Shown: positions 60,920 to 64,000 of the stretch, piece by piece
Numbering within the stretch: the first letter of the stretch is position 1
Layout of the letters: every line of letters begins with the position of its first letter
From: Streptomyces sp. CB02366
Lineage (GTDB): Bacteria > Actinomycetota > Actinomycetes > Streptomycetales > Streptomycetaceae
Length of the DNA: 64,000 nt
NCBI RefSeq assembly: GCF_001905905.1
Contig: NZ_LIVT01000011.1
Span: forward strand, 1 to 64,000
Direction: 5' to 3'
The notes under the pieces: generated by a model
Seen by the model: only the letters and a program-made list of their open reading frames with translations
Databases searched by the model: none
Told to the model about the DNA's origin: nothing
Program-made: the position numbers and the translations under genes

Positions 60920-62287
60920 TCAGTCGTGCAGGGCTGCGACGGCTCGGGCGAGCGCCCGGGGCACATCCTCCACCCGCGTGTGGCGGCCGTCCCGGACGAT
61001 GTGCCGGCCCGCCACGACCGTGTGCCGCACATCGGCGGCGGAGGCGGCGAATACGGCGGCCTCCGCTGCCAGTCGGGGCACCGGCCCTGCCGTTCTGACG
61101 GAGTCCAGGGCGACCGTGGTCAGGTCGGCGGGGGCGCCGGGTTCCAGCACGCCCGCGTCGGGGCGGCCGAGCGCGGCGTGCCCGTCGGCGGAGGCGGCCC
61201 GGATCAGGGCGGCGGCCGTCCAGTGGCCCCGGACGTGCGTGCGCAGCCGCTCGTTCAGCTCCATCGCACGCGCCTCCTCGAACAGGTCGATCACGGCGTG
61301 GCTGTCGCTGCCCAGCGAGAGCGGGGAGCCCGCCTTCTGCAGGGCGGCGGCGGGGCCGATGCCGTCGGCCAGGTCGCGTTCGGTGGTGGGGCACATGCAG
61401 GTGCCGGTGGCCGAGGAGCCCAACAGGGCGATGTCCGCCTCGGTCAGGTGGGTGTTGTGGATGCCGGTGGTGCGCGGGCCGAGCACCCCGTGGTCGGCCA
61501 GCAGCCGGGTGGGGGTGCGGCCGTGGGCGGCCCGGCAGGCGTCGTTCTCCGCCGTCTGCTCGGAGAGGTGGACGTGCAGCGGGGCCGACCGCTCCTGCGC
61601 CCACCGCACGACGGTGGCCAGTTGGTCCGCCGGGACCGCCCGGACGGAGTGGATCGCCGCGCCGATCAGCGCGTGGTCGCCGCCCTTGAGGAGGGAGGCG
61701 CGCTCCGCCCATGCCTCGGCGGTGGTGTCGGAGAACCGGAGCTGGTGCCGGTTGGGCTGCTCGCCGAACCCGGCGGCCAGGTAGGCGGTATCCAGCAGGG
61801 TGATCCGGATGCCGGTCTCGGCCGCCGCCGCGATCAGCGCCTCCCCCATGGCGTTCGGGTCGGCGTAGGGGGTGCCGCCCGGCGCGTGGTGGAGGTAGTG
61901 GAATTCCCCGACGGCGGTGATGCCGGCCAGGGCCATTTCGGCGTACGTGGCGCGGGCCAGGTCGAAGTAGGTGTCCGGGGTGAGCCGGGAAGCCGTCCGG
62001 TACATCAGCTCGCGCCAGGTCCAGAAGGTGCCCGAGCCCACCTGGACGGTGGCGCGCAGGGCCCGGTGGAAGGCGTGCGAGTGGGTGTTGGCGAGGCCGG
62101 GCAGGGTCAGGCCGCGCAGCACGGTCGCCCCGGGCGGCGGCGTCCCGACCCCGGTCCTGACCCCGGCGATGCGGCCGTCCGCGATCTCCAGGGTGACGCC
62201 CGGCTCGACGTGCGTGCCGAGCCAGGCGTGGTCCGTCCAGTAGGCGGCGGTGACGGGTGCGCCCGTCGTCCGGTGTGTCAGCTGCAC
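60920..62287 (-). CDS. hutF: Formimidoylglutamate deiminase
   Basis: A 455-residue amidohydrolase that deaminates N-formimino-L-glutamate to N-formyl-L-glutamate. GLANTHSHAFHRALRATVQ (about residue 60) has the paired His ligands, HVHLSEQTAENDAC (about 232) another, and LSLGSDSHAVIDLFEEARAME (about 320) the catalytic Asp. It places this organism on the two-step HutF route from formiminoglutamate to glutamate. GTG start at 62287 with GGAAGG upstream, overlapping the preceding gene by 10 bp. Confidence 0.93.
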   Translation of the reverse strand: MQLTHRTTGAPVTAAYWTDHAWLGTHVEPGVTLEIADGRIAGVRTGVGTPPPGATVLRGLTLPGLANTHSHAFHRALRATVQVGSGTFWTWRELMYRTASRLTPDTYFDLARATYAEMALAGITAVGEFHYLHHAPGGTPYADPNAMGEALIAAAAETGIRITLLDTAYLAAGFGEQPNRHQLRFSDTTAEAWAERASLLKGGDHALIGAAIHSVRAVPADQLATVVRWAQERSAPLHVHLSEQTAENDACRAAHGRTPTRLLADHGVLGPRTTGIHNTHLTEADIALLGSSATGTCMCPTTERDLADGIGPAAALQKAGSPLSLGSDSHAVIDLFEEARAMELNERLRTHVRGHWTAAALIRAASADGHAALGRPDAGVLEPGAPADLTTVALDSVRTAGPVPRLAAEAAVFAASAADVRHTVVAGRHIVRDGRHTRVEDVPRALARAVAALHD

Positions 62288-63579
62288 GCGAGACCTTCCA
62301 GTACGTCGGCGAGCGCCTCCACCCCGGCCGTGCAGTCGTCCTCGGCGGCGTGCTCGGCGGGTGAGTGCGAGATGCCGGTGGGATTCCGTACGAACAGCAT
62401 GGCGGTGGGGGCCGAGGCGGACAAAATACCCGCGTCGTGGCCCGCGCCGGTGCCCAGGACGGGTACGGGCCGCCGGGTGTCGCCGGAGCCTTCGAGGATC
62501 TTGGCGAGTTCGTCGCGCAGGGCGTGCTCGAACTCGACGACGGGCGTGAACGACTCGCGGACCACGTCGAGGTCGATCCCCGCCCGGTCGGCGTACTCCC
62601 GGGCGGCGCGCTCGACGCCGGTGACGAGGGCGTCCAGGGTCGCCTGGTCGGCGGCGCGGGAGTCGAGCCAGCCGCGTACGAGGGAGGGGATGGCGTTGAC
62701 CCCGTTGGGCTCGACCGCGATCTTGCCGAAGGTGGCGAGCGCACCGGTCAGCTCGGCCTCGCGGCGGGCGGCCAGCACGGTCTCCGCGTACGTGAGCATC
62801 GGGTCGCGGCGGTCGGCGAGGCGGGTGGTGCCGGCGTGGTTGGCCTCGCCCCGGAAGTCGAACCGCCAGCGGCCGTGCGGCCAGATGGCGGAGGCGATGC
62901 CGACGGGGTCGCCGGTCAGGTCGAGGGCGCGGCCCTGCTCGACGTGGAGTTCGACGAACGCGCCGATCCGGGCGAGCCGTTCCGGGTCGGGGCCGATGGT
63001 CCCGGGGTCGTACCCGGCGGCCTCCATGGCGGCGGGCAGGGTGGTCCCGTCCCCGTCGCGCAGCCGGTGGGCGTCGGCGACGGTGAGCTGTCCGGCGGCC
63101 AGCCGGGATCCCACGCAGGCCAGGCCGAAGCGGGCGCCCTCCTCGTCGCCGAAGTTGGCGATCGCCAGCGGCCGGGTGAACTCCACTCCCCTGCGGTGGA
63201 GTTCGTCGAGCGCGGCGAAGGAGGACACCACGCCGAGCGGGCCGTCGAAGGCGCCGCCGTCCGGGACGGAGTCCAGGTGCGAGCCGGTGACGACGGCGTC
63301 CCCGGCCAGGGGGTCGCCGTGCCAGGCCCACTGGTTGCCGTTGCGGTCGATCTCGTACACGAGACCGCGCGCCTCGGCCTGTGCGCGGAACCAGGCCCGG
63401 CAGTCGAGGTCGGCGCCCGTCCAGGCGTGGCGCCGGTAGCCGCCGCTGCCGGGGTGGCGGCCGAGGGGGGCCAGCTCCCGCCACATCGAGAGGAAGGAGT
63501 CACCGGCACGCCACGGCTGCCGTCCCGGGTCGGGAGGGGTGGGCCCGGCCGGGCCCTGTCCCGGGGCGCCCGTGGGCAT
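62278..63579 (-). CDS. M20-family amidohydrolase (allantoate amidohydrolase-like)
   Basis: A 433-residue dinuclear zinc hydrolase of the allantoate/N-carbamoyl-amino-acid amidohydrolase group: VTGSHLDSVPDGGAFDGPLG (about 97), NFGDEEGARFGLACVGSR (about 141), FVELHVEQGRALD (about 207), RGEANHAGTTRLADR (about 242), GHDAGILSASAPT (about 388). It lies between hutU and hutF with overlaps on both sides (TGATG at its start), so it is surely part of histidine degradation. The window shows no HutG, and this enzyme is a good candidate for N-formylglutamate deformylation. The annotation as allantoate-specific should be doubted. Confidence 0.88.
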   Translation of the reverse strand: MPTGAPGQGPAGPTPPDPGRQPWRAGDSFLSMWRELAPLGRHPGSGGYRRHAWTGADLDCRAWFRAQAEARGLVYEIDRNGNQWAWHGDPLAGDAVVTGSHLDSVPDGGAFDGPLGVVSSFAALDELHRRGVEFTRPLAIANFGDEEGARFGLACVGSRLAAGQLTVADAHRLRDGDGTTLPAAMEAAGYDPGTIGPDPERLARIGAFVELHVEQGRALDLTGDPVGIASAIWPHGRWRFDFRGEANHAGTTRLADRRDPMLTYAETVLAARREAELTGALATFGKIAVEPNGVNAIPSLVRGWLDSRAADQATLDALVTGVERAAREYADRAGIDLDVVRESFTPVVEFEHALRDELAKILEGSGDTRRPVPVLGTGAGHDAGILSASAPTAMLFVRNPTGISHSPAEHAAEDDCTAGVEALADVLEGLACS

Positions 63580-64000
63580 CAGTGGTCCTCCGTCATGGGC
63601 ACGCGGACGCCCTTGTCGGCGGCGACGGACTCCGCGATGTCGTAGCCCGCGTCGACGTGCCGGATGACGCCCATGCCGGGGTCGTTGGTCAGGACGCGGC
63701 GGATCTTCTCGCCCGCGAGCTTCGTGCCGTCCGCGACGGTGACCTGGCCCGCGTGGATGGAGCGGCCCATGCCGACGCCGCCGCCGTGGTGGAGGGAGAC
63801 CCAGGAGGCGCCGGAGGCGACGTTGACCATGGCGTTGAGCAGCGGCCAGTCGGCGATGGCGTCGGAGCCGTCGAGCATGGCCTCGGTCTCGCGGTACGGG
63901 GAGGCGACGGAGCCGCAGTCCAGGTGGTCGCGGCCGATGGCCAGCGGGGCGGCCAGTTCGCCGCTGGCGACCATGTCGTTGAAGCGCTCGCCGGCCTTGT
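63579..64000 (-). CDS. hutU: Urocanate hydratase, C-terminal part (cut by the window edge)
   Basis: About the last 140 residues of urocanase, which converts urocanate to imidazolonepropionate with NAD+. Visible are AIGRDHLDCGSVASPYRET, DWPLLNAMVNVASGASWVSL and HHGGGVGMGRSIHAGQVTVADG, ending RVPMTEDH. The frame stays open to base 64000, where KAGERFND precedes MVASGEL. The remainder lies outside. Its stop overlaps the next start by one base. Confidence 0.96.
   Translation of the reverse strand, partial: KAGERFNDMVASGELAAPLAIGRDHLDCGSVASPYRETEAMLDGSDAIADWPLLNAMVNVASGASWVSLHHGGGVGMGRSIHAGQVTVADGTKLAGEKIRRVLTNDPGMGVIRHVDAGYDIAESVAADKGVRVPMTEDH

Overview
The window is a high-GC actinobacterial chromosome segment, almost certainly Streptomyces. 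The evidence is third-position GC bias in nearly every gene, many GTG starts in 4-bp overlaps, WhiB, five LCP proteins, F420 biosynthesis genes, and an XRE/DUF397/DUF6879-type regulatory cassette. The gene order from the S-adenosylhomocysteinase gene to the hut genes matches, from memory, the core region of the S. coelicolor chromosome around ahcY-whiB-cofD-purEK-hut. No search was run.

Layout. At the left edge (1-316) an AT-richer stretch carries tandem sigma-70-type promoters and a leader pointing left off the window, typical of an rRNA operon. 317-6111 holds a SpoIIM-family membrane protein, an RDD membrane protein, an unknown protein, ahcY and a cation efflux protein. 6199-24774 holds the GDP-mannose route (manA, a SIS-domain isomerase-like protein, manB, manC) interleaved with Trm112, DUF3499, a zincin-like protein, DUF5719, a very large glycosyltransferase, whiB, a cysteine dioxygenase-like protein, the F420 genes cofD and cofE, and an AlkA-type glycosylase. 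24855-37687 is a cell-envelope block: a PGRP-type amidase, a TIGR03089 protein, five LytR-CpsA-Psr (LCP) proteins, a membrane glycosyltransferase and a thioesterase.

37847-41025 holds small metabolic and unknown genes. 41187-44699 is the accessory part. A cassette of about 3.5 kb carries seven small genes and lies between two copies of the last 19 sense codons of an acyl-CoA dehydrogenase gene. The functional copy is recoded with synonymous codons. The other copy is a displaced, decaying remnant. This is the signature of site-specific integration into a gene 3' end with restoration of the C-terminus, but no integrase gene is present.

44652-56497 returns to core genes: acyl-CoA dehydrogenase, UDP-glucose dehydrogenase-type enzyme, SGNH hydrolase, membrane dipeptidase, purE/purK, a GtrA protein, an OmpR-type two-component system and a POT peptide transporter with a structured leader. 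57071-59401 is a partner-switching module (HATPase, STAS protein, SigB-family sigma factor). 59601-64000 is a histidine-utilisation operon on the minus strand (hutU partial, M20 amidohydrolase, hutF, hutI).

Other structure. Three related palindromic elements ending in CTAG lie at 22434-22492, 41035-41098 and 48689-48760, two of them supplying the TAG stop of the adjoining gene. Several strong inverted repeats separate convergent genes. The manB-Trm112 gap holds long G homopolymers and a 31-bp degenerate tandem repeat. No CRISPR array, tRNA gene, transposase or integrase was found.
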